Shown here: piece after piece, positions 18,639 through 28,500 of the stretch
Numbering within the stretch: the first letter of the stretch is position 1
Layout: every line of letters starts with the position of its first letter
DNA from: Thiotrichales bacterium
GTDB taxonomy: Bacteria > Pseudomonadota > Gammaproteobacteria > Thiomicrospirales > Thiomicrospiraceae
Direction: 5' to 3'
DNA: 37,803 nucleotides
Assembly (NCBI GenBank): GCA_022759035.1
Contig: JAEMQD010000122.1
Location: forward strand, 1 to 37,803
Notes under the pieces: model-generated
Told to the model about the DNA's origin: nothing
The model's input: only the letters and a program-made list of their open reading frames with translations
Database searches by the model: none
Position numbers and translations under genes: made by a program

Positions 18639-18682
18639 CTTGAACTATTTTATAAACAAATTGTCATTTCTTAAAAAGAAAT

Positions 18683-18758
18683 TGGAGCGGGATAAGAGAC
18701 TCGAACTCTCGACCCTAACCTTGGCAAGGTTATGCTCTACCAACTGAGCTAATCCCGC
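18683..18758 (-). tRNA. tRNA-Gly (GCC), copy 1 in transcription order
   Basis: 76 bases with encoded CCA, anticodon GCC and a complete cloverleaf (GCGGGAT acceptor, TTGGTAGAGC D arm, GTTCGAG T loop). It is one base after the tRNA-Glu at 18760-18835. Confidence 0.97.
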
Positions 18759-18759
18759 T

Positions 18760-18835
18760 TGGCGTCCCCACGGGGATTCGAACCCCGGTTACCGCCGTGA
18801 AAGGGCGATGTCCTAGGCCTCTAGACGATGGGGAC
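18760..18835 (-). tRNA. tRNA-Glu (TTC), copy 1 in transcription order
   Basis: 76 bases with encoded CCA and anticodon TTC. It follows tRNA-Ala in the transcript and has the same sequence as the copy at 18563-18638. Confidence 0.97.
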
Positions 18836-18890
18836 CTTTTGGTCAAACAAAGTAAATCTTCATCTACATTGCTTTATCTTAGGCAAGCTC

Positions 18891-18966
<76 letters not shown>

Positions 18967-18979
18967 TAAGATTTTTACA

Positions 18980-19008
18980 ATTTTAAGGCATAAAGCACTT
19001 ACTGTCAA
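18980..19008 (-). promoter_or_regulatory. Promoter of the tRNA-Ala-Glu-Gly-Glu-Gly operon
   Basis: On the minus strand a perfect TTGACA (19003-19008) is 17 bases from TAAAAT (18980-18985, five of six). Transcription would start a few bases before the tRNA-Ala 5' end. It sits in the 69-base gap after gltX, so the tRNAs need not depend on gltX transcription. No GC-rich discriminator follows the -10. Confidence 0.8.
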
Positions 19009-19035
19009 GGTTAATCAACTTAAAAACGCTGTAAA

Positions 19036-20433
19036 TTAGCCTAGCAAGCTAATTGCATGTGCTAAGCGTCTTAAAACAACCGTCTTACCTAACACCATAG
19101 CCACTTCATCAATAGCAGGAGATTGGCCAGAACCTGTTAGCGCTAAACGAAACGGCATGCCAACCTGCCCCATTTTAACACCATTATCTTTAGCGGCAGT
19201 TGCCATTGCATCATGAATACCTGCAACAGACCAATCATCCAAAAGTGCCAACTGGTTGCTTAAATGCGATAACACACCCTTAGCGCTTTCTGTTTGCCAA
19301 TATTTTTCAACTAAAGCATTATCAAACACAACAGGATCACCATAAAAATAATGTGCTTGCATTGCTAGCTCAGCTAAGGTTTTTGCTCGCTCTTTTAATA
19401 ACTCACAAACCACAGGTAGTTCGGGGCCTTGCTCAAGATCAATGCCCGCAGCAACAAGGTGAGGCGCAACATGGGGTGCCAAAGCTAAACCACTATGCAT
19501 TAACATATGTTGTTGGTTCGTCCAAAGACATTTATCCGCATCAAATTTTCCTGGCGCACCATTAATATGACCTAAATCGAAATATTGGATCAACTCTTCG
19601 CGGCTAAAAATTTCTTGGTCACCATGAGACCAGCCAAGCCGTGCTAGATAATTCAACAAACCATCTGGCAAATAACCTGCTTCTTTATACTGCAATACGC
19701 TAACCGCACCATGTCGTTTCGATAAGCGTTGCCCATCTTCTCCTAATACCATAGGCAAATGTGCATAAATAGGTGGCTCGACCCCCAATGCTTTTAGCAT
19801 GTTAATTTGTCGCGGCGTATTATTTAAATGATCATCACCACGAATCACATGGGTAATTTTCATTTCCCAGTCATCAACCACCACAGTAAAATTATAAGTT
19901 GGCGATCCATCAGAGCGTTGAATAATTAAGTCATCTAACTCGCTATTTTGTACAACAACACGTCCTTTTACCATGTCATTAATAACAACCTCGCCCTCAG
20001 TCGGGTTTTTAAATCGAACAACTGGTTTAATTCCTGCGGGTGGTGTACCCGTAAAATCTCTGTATCGTCCATCATAACGAGGCTTTTCTTTCCGCGCCAT
20101 TTGCGTTTCGCGCAAAGCATCTAACTCTTCTTGTGAGGCATAACAATAGTAGGCTTTACCTTCAGCCAGCCATTGTTGAATGATTTCATTATAACGATCG
20201 AATCGTTGAGTTTGATAAAACGGACCTTCATCATAATCCAAATTCAACCACGCCATACCTTGCAAAATTGCATCAACCGATTCTGGCGTTGATCGCTCTA
20301 AATCAGTATCTTCAATACGGAGTACAAACGTACCACCATGCTTGCGCGCATACAACCACGAAAAAAGTGCAGTACGCGCACCCCCAATGTGTAAATAACC
20401 TGTTGGACTAGGTGCAAAGCGAGTACGAACCAA
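19036..20433 (-). CDS. gltX: Glutamyl-tRNA synthetase GltX
   Basis: Class I synthetase of 465 residues that charges tRNA-Glu. It opens [20 protein letters not shown] with the HIGH-type motif LHIG, and has the KMSKS-type motif RLSKRHG near residue 240. [13 protein letters not shown] is typical of bacterial GluRS. The start is a TTG at 20431-20433: AAGGAG lies six bases upstream and no ATG or GTG precedes the conserved [10 protein letters not shown]. Its cognate tRNA-Glu genes follow directly downstream. A TATAAT lies upstream, and a terminator hairpin from soxB separates the two genes. Confidence 0.97.
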   Translation of the reverse strand: MVRTRFAPSPTGYLHIGGARTALFSWLYARKHGGTFVLRIEDTDLERSTPESVDAILQGMAWLNLDYDEGPFYQTQRFDRYNEIIQQWLAEGKAYYCYASQEELDALRETQMARKEKPRYDGRYRDFTGTPPAGIKPVVRFKNPTEGEVVINDMVKGRVVVQNSELDDLIIQRSDGSPTYNFTVVVDDWEMKITHVIRGDDHLNNTPRQINMLKALGVEPPIYAHLPMVLGEDGQRLSKRHGAVSVLQYKEAGYLPDGLLNYLARLGWSHGDQEIFSREELIQYFDLGHINGAPGKFDADKCLWTNQQHMLMHSGLALAPHVAPHLVAAGIDLEQGPELPVVCELLKERAKTLAELAMQAHYFYGDPVVFDNALVEKYWQTESAKGVLSHLSNQLALLDDWSVAGIHDAMATAAKDNGVKMGQVGMPFRLALTGSGQSPAIDEVAMVLGKTVVLRRLAHAISLLG

Positions 20434-20465
20434 AACAGTCTCCTTAAAATAGATAATGTCCTGCT

Positions 20466-20471
20466 ATTATA
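20466..20471 (-). promoter_or_regulatory. Likely -10 element of gltX
   Basis: A perfect TATAAT on the minus strand, 33 bases before the TTG start and just downstream of the soxB terminator. The -35 region is a run of T with no TTGACA match, so the call rests mainly on the -10 and its position. Confidence 0.45.
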
Positions 20472-20489
20472 GGCGAAAGTAGACATAAA

Positions 20490-20515
20490 AAAAGCCCAAC
20501 ATGTGTTGGGCTTTT
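20490..20515 (-). terminator. Rho-independent terminator of soxB
   Basis: A near-perfect hairpin with AAAAGCCCAACA and TGTTGGGCTTTT arms lies 23 bases after the soxB stop. In the minus direction the stem is followed by seven T. The opposite strand gives only TTTTATC, so the main direction is leftward. Confidence 0.9.
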
Positions 20516-20538
20516 ATCAAAAGTAAAATAACTAAATC

Positions 20539-22413
20539 TTACAGAAGCGGTGTTGCATAGTCTTCAACACCAGGATTATTTTTAACGCCACGTAAACGAG
20601 GATGATTAACTTTATCTAGTTTAATTTCTTTATGCTTACGAATATAATCCGCAACCACATCATGAATTAAACGACCAGCGCCAACTTCTTCTACCTGCGC
20701 CCAACCAGCAACCGTATAGCTCTTATTTGGATCAAGCATTGTACCGTCATCTAATTGAATATTGCTGATGCGCTTACCTAAAGGCTGTGTTGGATCAATT
20801 TCATAGACAAGACCACCGATACGCGCCATATCGCCGCCAGACTGCAAGTATGGGTCAGCAACAAACAGATTGTCTGCAATACCTTCCATCGCATCTTTCA
20901 ACTGTGAACCTTTCATTTCTGTACGGTAAGATTCACCATAAGTCATGGAAGTCTCATCCATAATGTTTTCAAACGTAATGTTATCACCAGCTAGGATAGA
21001 AGTCCCCCAACGAACCCCTGCAGACATCGCGATTTGTGTATCATGCTCTTCACGCAATGCATTCACAATAACTTGGTCCCAAGTCCCCATGAAGTTACCA
21101 CGACGATACAATGTTTCACCAGCAACACCACATACTTCACTTAACAACGCCTCGTAAGTTTTACCTAAACGATCTTTGTTAAATGCGTTATCTGCACGAC
21201 GTCCTTCGATGACTTTATCATCATACTTCGTTTTACGCATATTGGTGATGTAGTCATCCATTTCTTTATCAGCAGTCAACAAGTTAGCAAAAACAGGCAA
21301 CAACTTGTATTGAACACCAGCAACTTTACCTGCTTTGATATCAAAGTCCATAACACCGATAAATTTACCGTTTGACCCAGCATTAGTCACTAATGTTGTA
21401 CCTGACTTGTTTTTCACTTTAACTGGTACTGGCACGCCATCATGTGTATGACCGCCAAAAATGGCATCGATACCAGTAACACGGCTTGCCATTTTGATAT
21501 CAACGTCCATACCATTGTGAGAAATAACGATAACGGCTGCTGGTTTTTCTTTAGAACGAATATAGTCAACAGTTGCCTGCATTTCTTCTTCTTGAATGCC
21601 AAATGTTAGATCTGGGAAATTGGCACGAGGATTAGCATTAGACAAACGCGGGAAAGCTTGGCCGATTACTGCAACTTTGTGACCACCAACATCTTTAATT
21701 GTATAAGGTTTAAATGCATGGCGTGTTTCTTCACTGTATAGACCAGCACCGTTATACTTGGCAGTCAATGCTTTATAGTCATCACCAAACAAGGCATCTT
21801 CTTTGATCAAACAGTTTTGAGCAACAAAATCACCTTTGAACTTAGACACGTTACGGAAAACTTCTTCTTGTGTATAAGTAAATTCCCAGTGACCAGTCAT
21901 GACATCTACACCTAATAGGTTAGACGCTTCTACCATGTCCTGACCCCGTGTCCATAATGCGGTAGCCGAACCATGCCATGTATCACCGCCATCAATCGTC
22001 AATGTGTTTTGGCGACCGCCTGCTTGCTCACGCAAGCTTTCTAATAGCGTTTTAATGTGTGCAAACCCACCAACTTTCCCAAACTTGCGTGCCGCATCGG
22101 TAAAGTTTAAATAAGTGAATGCATGCGCTTCAATTGATCCTGGCTTAATTTTTAATTCTTTTAATAGCTTATCACCAACAACGTGAGGCAACTTACCGAA
22201 AGCAGGCCCCATACCTAAGTTAACGTTAGGCTCACGGAAATAGATCGGCTTTAATTGAGCGTGACAATCGGTCATATGCATGATGCGCACAGAACCAAAT
22301 TTAGGCATGTGGTATAAGTCTGCTTTTTTCTCTGCACGCGCCATATTTGGCAACATACCTGCTGCAGCTGCCATTGCCATAACGTGCATAAATTCGCGGC
22401 GATTCATTGCCAT
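20539..22413 (-). CDS. soxB: Thiosulfohydrolase SoxB
   Basis: Periplasmic dimanganese enzyme that hydrolyses sulfate from the thiosulfate-derived group carried on SoxY. It has 624 residues. A Tat signal begins MAMNRREFMHVMAMAAAAG. Metal-site motifs of the 5'-nucleotidase superfamily are MTDCHAQLKP, DGGDTWHGSATALWTRGQD, SHNGMDVD and FGGHTHDG. DPYLQSGGDMARIGGL and TVAGWAQVEEVG are typical of SoxB rather than nucleotidases. The ATG at 22411-22413 is chosen: GAGGAGA lies nine bases upstream, whereas the longer TTG frame would overlap that site. No other sox gene is in the window. A dyad and candidate promoter lie upstream and a strong terminator downstream, so it is a single-gene unit. Confidence 0.96.
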   Translation of the reverse strand: MAMNRREFMHVMAMAAAAGMLPNMARAEKKADLYHMPKFGSVRIMHMTDCHAQLKPIYFREPNVNLGMGPAFGKLPHVVGDKLLKELKIKPGSIEAHAFTYLNFTDAARKFGKVGGFAHIKTLLESLREQAGGRQNTLTIDGGDTWHGSATALWTRGQDMVEASNLLGVDVMTGHWEFTYTQEEVFRNVSKFKGDFVAQNCLIKEDALFGDDYKALTAKYNGAGLYSEETRHAFKPYTIKDVGGHKVAVIGQAFPRLSNANPRANFPDLTFGIQEEEMQATVDYIRSKEKPAAVIVISHNGMDVDIKMASRVTGIDAIFGGHTHDGVPVPVKVKNKSGTTLVTNAGSNGKFIGVMDFDIKAGKVAGVQYKLLPVFANLLTADKEMDDYITNMRKTKYDDKVIEGRRADNAFNKDRLGKTYEALLSEVCGVAGETLYRRGNFMGTWDQVIVNALREEHDTQIAMSAGVRWGTSILAGDNITFENIMDETSMTYGESYRTEMKGSQLKDAMEGIADNLFVADPYLQSGGDMARIGGLVYEIDPTQPLGKRISNIQLDDGTMLDPNKSYTVAGWAQVEEVGAGRLIHDVVADYIRKHKEIKLDKVNHPRLRGVKNNPGVEDYATPLL

Positions 22414-22458
22414 ATCGAAGAGTCTCCTCAAGTTGTCGAAAAAATATCTTAATTTTTG

Positions 22459-22487
22459 ATGATAGACTTTAGCACCCCAATGTGCAA
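22459..22487 (-). promoter_or_regulatory. Candidate soxB promoter
   Basis: On the minus strand TTGCAC (22482-22487, weak -35) is 17 bases from TATCAT (22459-22464, five of six), placing the start about 40 bases before the soxB ATG. The -35 is poor, as expected if an activator is needed. The spacer and -35 overlap the inverted repeat at 22472-22508. Confidence 0.4.
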
Positions 22488-22508
22488 ATTAAAAACACTT
22501 GGGTGTGC
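22472..22508. promoter_or_regulatory. Imperfect inverted repeat upstream of soxB, possible operator
   Basis: Arms GCACCCCAATGTG and CACTTGGGTGTGC pair with one bulged base on each side (about 12 pairs), separated by 11 AT-rich bases. It lies 22 bases after the purL stop. No T run follows at once in the direction of purL, so an operator fits slightly better than a terminator. Confidence 0.4.
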
Positions 22509-22530
22509 ATTAAGATTACTTATTATCTTT

Positions 22531-25500
22531 TTATTTAACCCACGCTCTTGCATTACGGAACAAACGCATCCATGGTCCTTCTTCAGGCCAATCATCGGGA
22601 TGCCAAGAATATTGATCTCTTCTGAAAACACGCTCAGGATGCGGCATCATAATTGTCGCACGTCCATCAACACTGGTAAAGCCAGTTAAGCCGCCCAATG
22701 AGCCATTAGGATTTAAGGGATAAGTTTCTGTTGCTTGCCCTAGCGTGTCAACATAACGCAGCGCAACACTTGCCTGTAAAGCATGCGTTTCCTCCCGCCA
22801 AACAACACGCCCCTCTCCATGCGCAACCGCAATAGGCATCATTGATCCTTCCATGCCTTGCAACAATACTGACGCGCTCTTCTCCACCTTAACCATGGCA
22901 AGACGCGCTTCAAACTGTTCAGATTGGTTACGCATAAACCTTGGCCAATGGGTCGCACCAGGAATTAAATCATACAAACTCGATAACATTTGACAACCAT
23001 TACACACACCAAGCGTAAAGGTGTCTTCTCGATGAAAGAAATGCGCAAATGCATCTGAAGCACGGTGATGTAGTTGAATATTTGCAGCCCAACCACGACC
23101 AGCCCCCATCACATCACCATATGAAAAACCACCACAAGCAACCAATCCTTTCATTGCTTCAAGCGATAAACGACCCGATAAGATGTCGCTCATATGCACA
23201 TCAACGGCATCAAAACCAGCTTGGGTAAAGGCAGCAGCCATCTCTTGCTGACCATTAACACCTTGTTCGCGCAAAATTGCTACTTTCGGTCGAACGCCTT
23301 TGTTAATGTAAGGCGCAGCAATATTTTCTGCTGGATCAAATGACAATTTAGCATCTAATCGACTTAATGGCGATTGTGTTTGAATCAACGCATAAGCTTG
23401 CGTGGCACACTGGGCATTATCTCGCAGTGATTGAATTCGATAAGCGGTTTCTGACCAGCGCTTATGACAATCTGCCAATGTCCGTTCAAAAACTACCCGA
23501 TCGTTTAAGCTAAATTTAAGTGATTGCGTCTGATTAAACGATGCAATCTTCACGCCAGCAGCGGTCAGTTGATGTTTGGCAAGCAAACCCACAAAATCTG
23601 TTTCATGTGCATCCGTCACCTGAACAACAACACCAATTTCTTCGCTAAATAAGCCTGCGATAATATCATCGGCAAAAGATGTCATATCGATATCTAAACC
23701 AACACGACCAGCAAAAGCCATTTCTGCAAGTGTCGTAAATAAACCGCCATCACTACGATCATGGTAAGCGCTAATAACACCCATTGCTCGCGCTTCAGTT
23801 AAGCAATTAAACAGGTTACGCATCAATTGTGGCGTAATATCTGGCGCAACATCACCAACCTGATTATAAACCTGTGCCAAGCAAGAGCCACCTAGGCGAT
23901 TGGCACCTAAACCTAGATCAATCAACCATAGTTTTCCGCCCAAATCCGAACGTAATTCTGGTGTCCATGTTTTACGAATATCTTCTACCGTAGCAAAAGC
24001 GGTCACGATCAAAGATAACGGCGAAACAACCGCTTTCTTTTCCAACGCTTCGTTTTGCCAAACGGTTTTCATGGATAAAGAGTCTTTACCAACAGGTATC
24101 GTTAAGCCAAGCGCAGGACAGAACTCCATACCAACTGCTTTCACACCCGCATATAGCGCTGCGTCTTCTCCTGCATGCCCAGCGGCCGCCATCCAATTAG
24201 CTGACAACTTAATATGACTTAAATCACGCACATCTGCCGCTAATAAATTGGTTAACGCCTCTGCAACAGACATTCTGGTGGATGCTGCTGGGTTCAATAC
24301 CGCCAATGGCGATCGTTCACCCAATGCCATCGCTTCACCGGTGAAATGCACGTAGTCGGTAGCAGTAACAGCCACATCCGCAACCGGAACTTGCCATGGC
24401 CCAACCATTTGATCGCGTGCAACCAGCCCAGTAATACTTCTGTCGGCAATCGTAATTAAGAAAGTTTTATCTGCAATCGTCGGTAAAGCTAGCAAACGAT
24501 TAATGGCATCATTTACATCAATTGCAGCCGTATCAAAACCAGGTTGAGCACGATCAATTTCTTGAACATTTTTATGTAGCTTAGGCGCTTTTCCTAACAA
24601 AATTGGCAGCGGCATATCGACTGGCTTGTTAGCAAACTGTGGATCTTCAACCGTTAAATGAGTGACATCTTCAGCTTCACCCAATACAGCAAATGGACAG
24701 CGCTCACGCTGACAAATCGCTTCAAACTCACTTAGTCTTTCTGCAGCGACTGCCAATACATAACGTTCTTGAGATTCATTGCACCAGATTTCCATTGGCG
24801 ACATGCTTGGCTCATCGTTTGGCACCGCTCGTAGATTAAGTTTAGCCCCCTTTCCTGCATCATTAACAAGCTCTGGCATCGCGTTAGATAAACCGCCAGC
24901 GCCTACGTCATGAATAAACAAAATAGGATTTTCTTCCCCTAGCCAAACACAACGGTCAATCACCTCTTGCGCTCGACGCTCCATTTCTGGATTACCGCGT
25001 TGCACAGACGCAAAATCTAAATCTTCAGCCGATTTCCCAGCATCGACACTTGAAGCAGCGCCACCACCTAAGCCAATCAGCATTGCTGGACCGCCAAGCA
25101 CAATCAGCTTTGTTCCAGCAGGAAAGGCTTGTTTTTGAACATGTTGTTCACGAATATTTCCCAATCCACCAGCTAGCATAATAGGTTTATGATACCCACG
25201 ATGCTCGGTTCCAGAAGGCGTTAATACAGGGTTTTCATAAGTGCGAAAATACCCACAGAGCCCGGGACGACCAAATTCATTGTTAAAAGCCGCAGCCCCA
25301 AGCGGCCCTTCAATCATAATGTCTAAAGCCGAAGCAATACGGCTCGGCTTACCGTAAGGTAACTCCCATGGCTGAATTGCATCAGGAATATTCAAATTTG
25401 AAACCGTAAAACCTGTTAAGCCCGCTTTAGGTTTAGAGCCTCGCCCCGTCGCACCTTCATCTCGAATTTCTCCACCAGAACCAGTTGCCGCGCCAGCAAA

Positions 25501-26415
25501 TGGGGCAATCGCGGTTGGGTGATTATGCGTTTCCACTTTCATTAATACCGCAACATGTTCTTCATGCCCGCGATAAACACCATCACGATCCGGAAAAAAA
25601 CGTTCGCCAACATGACCTTGCATAACGGCTGCATTATCACTATAAGCCGACAACATACGTGCTGGTTGTGCAGCGTAGGTATTACGTATCATGCCAAAGA
25701 GACTTTTCTCTTGATCAACGCCATCAATCGTCCATTGCGCGTTAAAAATTTTGTGGCGACAATGCTCTGAATTCGCTTGCGCAAACATCATCAATTCGGC
25801 GTCGACTGGATCGCGCTTCAATTGCGTTGAAAATGCATTCAACAAATAATCGATTTCGTCTTCAGAAAGTGCTAACCCCATCTCCCGATTAGCATTGACT
25901 AATGCTGCACGACCTTGCGCCAATACTGGTACAGTTGTGTAAGGTTTTGCTGCTTGATGGGAAAATAAAGTAGACAAGTCTGTCAACTGGAAAACACTGC
26001 TTTCTGTCATTCGATCATGAACTAAAGCAATAATCTGTTGCATAACATCAGAAGAAAGATTGTCACCCTCTATGCACCAAGCAACCGCTCGCTCAATACG
26101 TGAAATAGAAGTCAAGCCACAGTTTCTTACGATATCTGTTGCCTTAGATGACCAAGGAGAAATCGTACCAATACGCGGTGTAATGAAGAAATTAACACGA
26201 TCAGAAGCACCAACAGCGCTCGATTCATTTAGTAATATGCTAAGCGTTTCAAGTGCATCATTGTCTAACTGCTGCGTACTTTCATAAACATAAATATACT
26301 GCGCAAACAGTTTGCGCACCGCGATACCTTTATTATTAATACGTTCAAGCAGCTGCGCTACACGAAACTCAGATAACGCCGCAGTTCCCCAAATATGATT
26401 TACCAACAGACTCAT
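22531..26415 (-). CDS. purL: Phosphoribosylformylglycinamidine synthase PurL (large form)
   Basis: ATP- and glutamine-dependent step of purine synthesis making FGAM from FGAR. It has 1294 residues, the one-chain form usual in gamma- and betaproteobacteria. Order: an N-terminal PurS-like domain, a linker with [12 protein letters not shown], the first synthase half with [20 protein letters not shown], the second with [16 protein letters not shown], and a class I glutaminase at the C-terminus. Its nucleophile is in [11 protein letters not shown] near residue 1138 and the His-Glu pair is in PHPERVF. The ATG overlaps the bamC stop as ATGA. In E. coli bamC is followed by purC rather than purL. Confidence 0.97.
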   Translation of the reverse strand: MSLLVNHIWGTAALSEFRVAQLLERINNKGIAVRKLFAQYIYVYESTQQLDNDALETLSILLNESSAVGASDRVNFFITPRIGTISPWSSKATDIVRNCGLTSISRIERAVAWCIEGDNLSSDVMQQIIALVHDRMTESSVFQLTDLSTLFSHQAAKPYTTVPVLAQGRAALVNANREMGLALSEDEIDYLLNAFSTQLKRDPVDAELMMFAQANSEHCRHKIFNAQWTIDGVDQEKSLFGMIRNTYAAQPARMLSAYSDNAAVMQGHVGERFFPDRDGVYRGHEEHVAVLMKVETHNHPTAIAPFAGAATGSGGEIRDEGATGRGSKPKAGLTGFTVSNLNIPDAIQPWELPYGKPSRIASALDIMIEGPLGAAAFNNEFGRPGLCGYFRTYENPVLTPSGTEHRGYHKPIMLAGGLGNIREQHVQKQAFPAGTKLIVLGGPAMLIGLGGGAASSVDAGKSAEDLDFASVQRGNPEMERRAQEVIDRCVWLGEENPILFIHDVGAGGLSNAMPELVNDAGKGAKLNLRAVPNDEPSMSPMEIWCNESQERYVLAVAAERLSEFEAICQRERCPFAVLGEAEDVTHLTVEDPQFANKPVDMPLPILLGKAPKLHKNVQEIDRAQPGFDTAAIDVNDAINRLLALPTIADKTFLITIADRSITGLVARDQMVGPWQVPVADVAVTATDYVHFTGEAMALGERSPLAVLNPAASTRMSVAEALTNLLAADVRDLSHIKLSANWMAAAGHAGEDAALYAGVKAVGMEFCPALGLTIPVGKDSLSMKTVWQNEALEKKAVVSPLSLIVTAFATVEDIRKTWTPELRSDLGGKLWLIDLGLGANRLGGSCLAQVYNQVGDVAPDITPQLMRNLFNCLTEARAMGVISAYHDRSDGGLFTTLAEMAFAGRVGLDIDMTSFADDIIAGLFSEEIGVVVQVTDAHETDFVGLLAKHQLTAAGVKIASFNQTQSLKFSLNDRVVFERTLADCHKRWSETAYRIQSLRDNAQCATQAYALIQTQSPLSRLDAKLSFDPAENIAAPYINKGVRPKVAILREQGVNGQQEMAAAFTQAGFDAVDVHMSDILSGRLSLEAMKGLVACGGFSYGDVMGAGRGWAANIQLHHRASDAFAHFFHREDTFTLGVCNGCQMLSSLYDLIPGATHWPRFMRNQSEQFEARLAMVKVEKSASVLLQGMEGSMMPIAVAHGEGRVVWREETHALQASVALRYVDTLGQATETYPLNPNGSLGGLTGFTSVDGRATIMMPHPERVFRRDQYSWHPDDWPEEGPWMRLFRNARAWVK

Positions 26416-27500
26416 TCAATCACACCCATACGCTGGAACACATTTTTACGCTGATCAGCGGTTAACGCTTGTTCATTAGTAGCAGCAACCGTTACATCCG
26501 TTGTTTTATCTTTATCGTTAGCTTTAAATTTCAACGTAACATCTGTGACTTCGTTTGCATCACTACTGAAAAGTTTAGCAAAGAAGCCTTTTTCAGACTG
26601 CGACTTTGAAGGCGGGAGTTTAATTGACATTAACCCATTAGCTCTATCCGTATTCACAATCGTAAAGCCAGCGCGGTCTGTTAACGACAAAATAAATTGC
26701 CAGCTTTCTTCCATACCAGCTTTTAATGACAAGCCAGCAAACTCGCCATCAAGGGACAATTCCAAACGTTTTTCCGTTGCCGCCACTTGATTAATGGCAT
26801 TATTCATAGAAGCGCCTAAGAACACCATTGACTGATACAACATTTCAGCTTCGAATTCTGGATGATAAGGACGAGAACGCCAGTAGCCCATATCACCATC
26901 TTTATCCTCAATCATCATCGAATGACGCAAATAAACGTTAGCACCGCCTTTACCATCAGAAGCCACTCTCAAAGTAAGGCGATCTAGTGCACCTTTTGCC
27001 GTCTCTTCGCGCCAAGAATTTAACACGCGCGTGAGAAAGCTAATCTCCGACTTTGGTACAATTTCTTTACGCGACAAAAAGGCTGTACGAATAATGCCTA
27101 CATCTTTACGCGATTCTTCAACACTAAAACCTTGAGCAACAACGAAGCGCTGTAAACGTTCCCACAAGTCATTACTATCGACTTTATCAACATGTAACCA
27201 ACGCTCAGATAAATTGCTTTGTATCGACAAGCCATCCACTTGATAGGTAGGAATATCGTTTTTAACCAATTTATCGTTAAGCTGTCCCATTAATTGGCGG
27301 TTTGAAACATCCATGTTTCTGCTTGGGTTTTTGAAGTTAGGCGGTAATTCTAAAGGAGAAATGAGCGCATCTTGCGTTACACGATAATTATCATTGCTTA
27401 CCACGCTATCGCCAGAACCAAAAGACTTACCTAAATTACTACACCCAGCAAGACCTAGCAACGACAATATAGCAACACTTAAAATAGATTTCGAAATCAT
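26412..27500 (-). CDS. bamC: Outer-membrane assembly lipoprotein BamC (NlpB)
   Basis: Accessory lipoprotein of the BAM complex that inserts beta-barrels into the outer membrane. It has 362 residues. The signal peptide ends in the lipobox LLGLAGC with Cys20 followed by S, consistent with sorting to the outer membrane. The unstructured N-terminal part holds [21 protein letters not shown], seen here as [10 protein letters not shown], the element expected to contact BamD. Two helix-grip domains follow. I chose the ATG at 27498-27500, with GGAG 11 bases upstream, over a GTG four codons earlier. It lies between dapA and purL on one transcript. Confidence 0.92.
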   Translation of the reverse strand: MISKSILSVAILSLLGLAGCSNLGKSFGSGDSVVSNDNYRVTQDALISPLELPPNFKNPSRNMDVSNRQLMGQLNDKLVKNDIPTYQVDGLSIQSNLSERWLHVDKVDSNDLWERLQRFVVAQGFSVEESRKDVGIIRTAFLSRKEIVPKSEISFLTRVLNSWREETAKGALDRLTLRVASDGKGGANVYLRHSMMIEDKDGDMGYWRSRPYHPEFEAEMLYQSMVFLGASMNNAINQVAATEKRLELSLDGEFAGLSLKAGMEESWQFILSLTDRAGFTIVNTDRANGLMSIKLPPSKSQSEKGFFAKLFSSDANEVTDVTLKFKANDKDKTTDVTVAATNEQALTADQRKNVFQRMGVIE

Positions 27501-27521
27501 GCAACTAAGCACTCCGTAGGG

Positions 27522-28412
27522 TTAACGAGACGCCAACAAATTGGCTTTAACAAGTGCTGCTTCTACCACATCATGGTAAGCAGCCGACAATACCGTAAGC
27601 GGTAAGCGAATACCGTTTTCAATCATATTCATGCGCGCCAAAGCCCATTTAACAGGAATGGGGTTTGCTTCAACAAACAACGCTTTATGCAAACTTTGTA
27701 GGGGTGCATCAATTTCACGTGCTTTGTTAGCATCACCACGCAACGCTGCTTCATAAGCGCGACTTACCGCCAATGGAGCGACATTAGCTGTAACAGAAAT
27801 ACCACCATGACCACCTAGCAGAATAAACGCTACTGCTGTTGCGTCATCACCCGTATAAAACTCAAACGATGGGCTACAAATCCCTTTCATTTGTGTTAAA
27901 CGGTCTAAATTACCTGTTGCATCTTTAATACCAATAATGTTGGGGATGTGCGATAAACGCGCAACCGTTTCAGGCAGTAAATCGACCGCAGTGCGACCAG
28001 GAACGTTGTAAAGCATAATAGGCAAGTCAACAGACTCAGCAACCGATTTATAATGGAGATACAAGCCTTCTTGCGTTGGTTTGTTGTAGTAAGGTGTAAC
28101 CAATAACGCCGCATCAGCACCATATTGTTTAGCGCATCGTGTTAATTCGATTGCTTCCCTTGTACTATTTGAACCTGTTCCCGCGATAATAGGAATTCTA
28201 CCTTTAACATAATCAACACCATATTTAATTAAATTACAGTGTTCATCATAATCCAACGTAGACGATTCCCCTGTCGTGCCAGCGATACAAATTGCAGCCG
28301 TTTCATTGTTAATGTGGAAATCTAATAAACGTTCAAAAGCTGTATAATCCACAGCGCCATCTAAGGTCATCGGTGTTACGATGGCGACCATGCTTCCACG
28401 AAAAGAAATCAC
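27522..28412 (-). CDS. dapA: 4-hydroxy-tetrahydrodipicolinate synthase DapA
   Basis: Condenses pyruvate with aspartate semialdehyde, the committed step to diaminopimelate and lysine. It has 296 residues. Pyruvate forms a Schiff base with the lysine in NIIGIKDATG (about residue 161). The tyrosine of the proton relay is in IMLYNVPGRT, and GTTGESSTL is the N-terminal substrate loop. The start is GTG at 28410-28412 with GGAG nine bases upstream. A TATTAT lies in the 88-base gap behind lolD, but no matching -35 is clear. The dapA-bamC pair is a gammaproteobacterial hallmark. Confidence 0.96.
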   Translation of the reverse strand: MISFRGSMVAIVTPMTLDGAVDYTAFERLLDFHINNETAAICIAGTTGESSTLDYDEHCNLIKYGVDYVKGRIPIIAGTGSNSTREAIELTRCAKQYGADAALLVTPYYNKPTQEGLYLHYKSVAESVDLPIMLYNVPGRTAVDLLPETVARLSHIPNIIGIKDATGNLDRLTQMKGICSPSFEFYTGDDATAVAFILLGGHGGISVTANVAPLAVSRAYEAALRGDANKAREIDAPLQSLHKALFVEANPIPVKWALARMNMIENGIRLPLTVLSAAYHDVVEAALVKANLLASR

Positions 28413-28500
28413 GCGCGACTACTCCAGACAGAGAAATTAAAAGTAAGGATATAATACCGCAAACAGGGCTTAACTGGGAAACAATAGCATACAAAAAGCA

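Larger units (their letters stand above)
18482..18641. repeat. 160-bp exact direct repeat, unit A (tRNA-Glu + tRNA-Gly)
   Basis: Bases 18482-18641 match 18679-18838 without a difference that I can see; the offset is 197 bases. The unit holds the tRNA-Gly/tRNA-Glu pair plus a few flanking bases, with the copies separated by 37 bases of unrelated AT-rich spacer. This is a tandem duplication of a tRNA pair. Confidence 0.9.
18679..18838. repeat. 160-bp exact direct repeat, unit B (tRNA-Glu + tRNA-Gly)
   Basis: Second copy of the repeat at 18482-18641. The match stops at both ends within a few bases of the mature tRNAs, which suggests either a recent duplication or concerted evolution by gene conversion. 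Confidence 0.9.

Noticed and set aside
18482-18838. Regularly spaced identical repeats resembling a small CRISPR or repeat array
   Set aside because: The repeats are complete tRNA-Glu and tRNA-Gly genes; there are only two units and no spacers of equal size.
23900-24217. 105-codon open frame on the plus strand
   Set aside because: It is fully antisense to the second synthase half of purL and has no recognisable domain or ribosome site.
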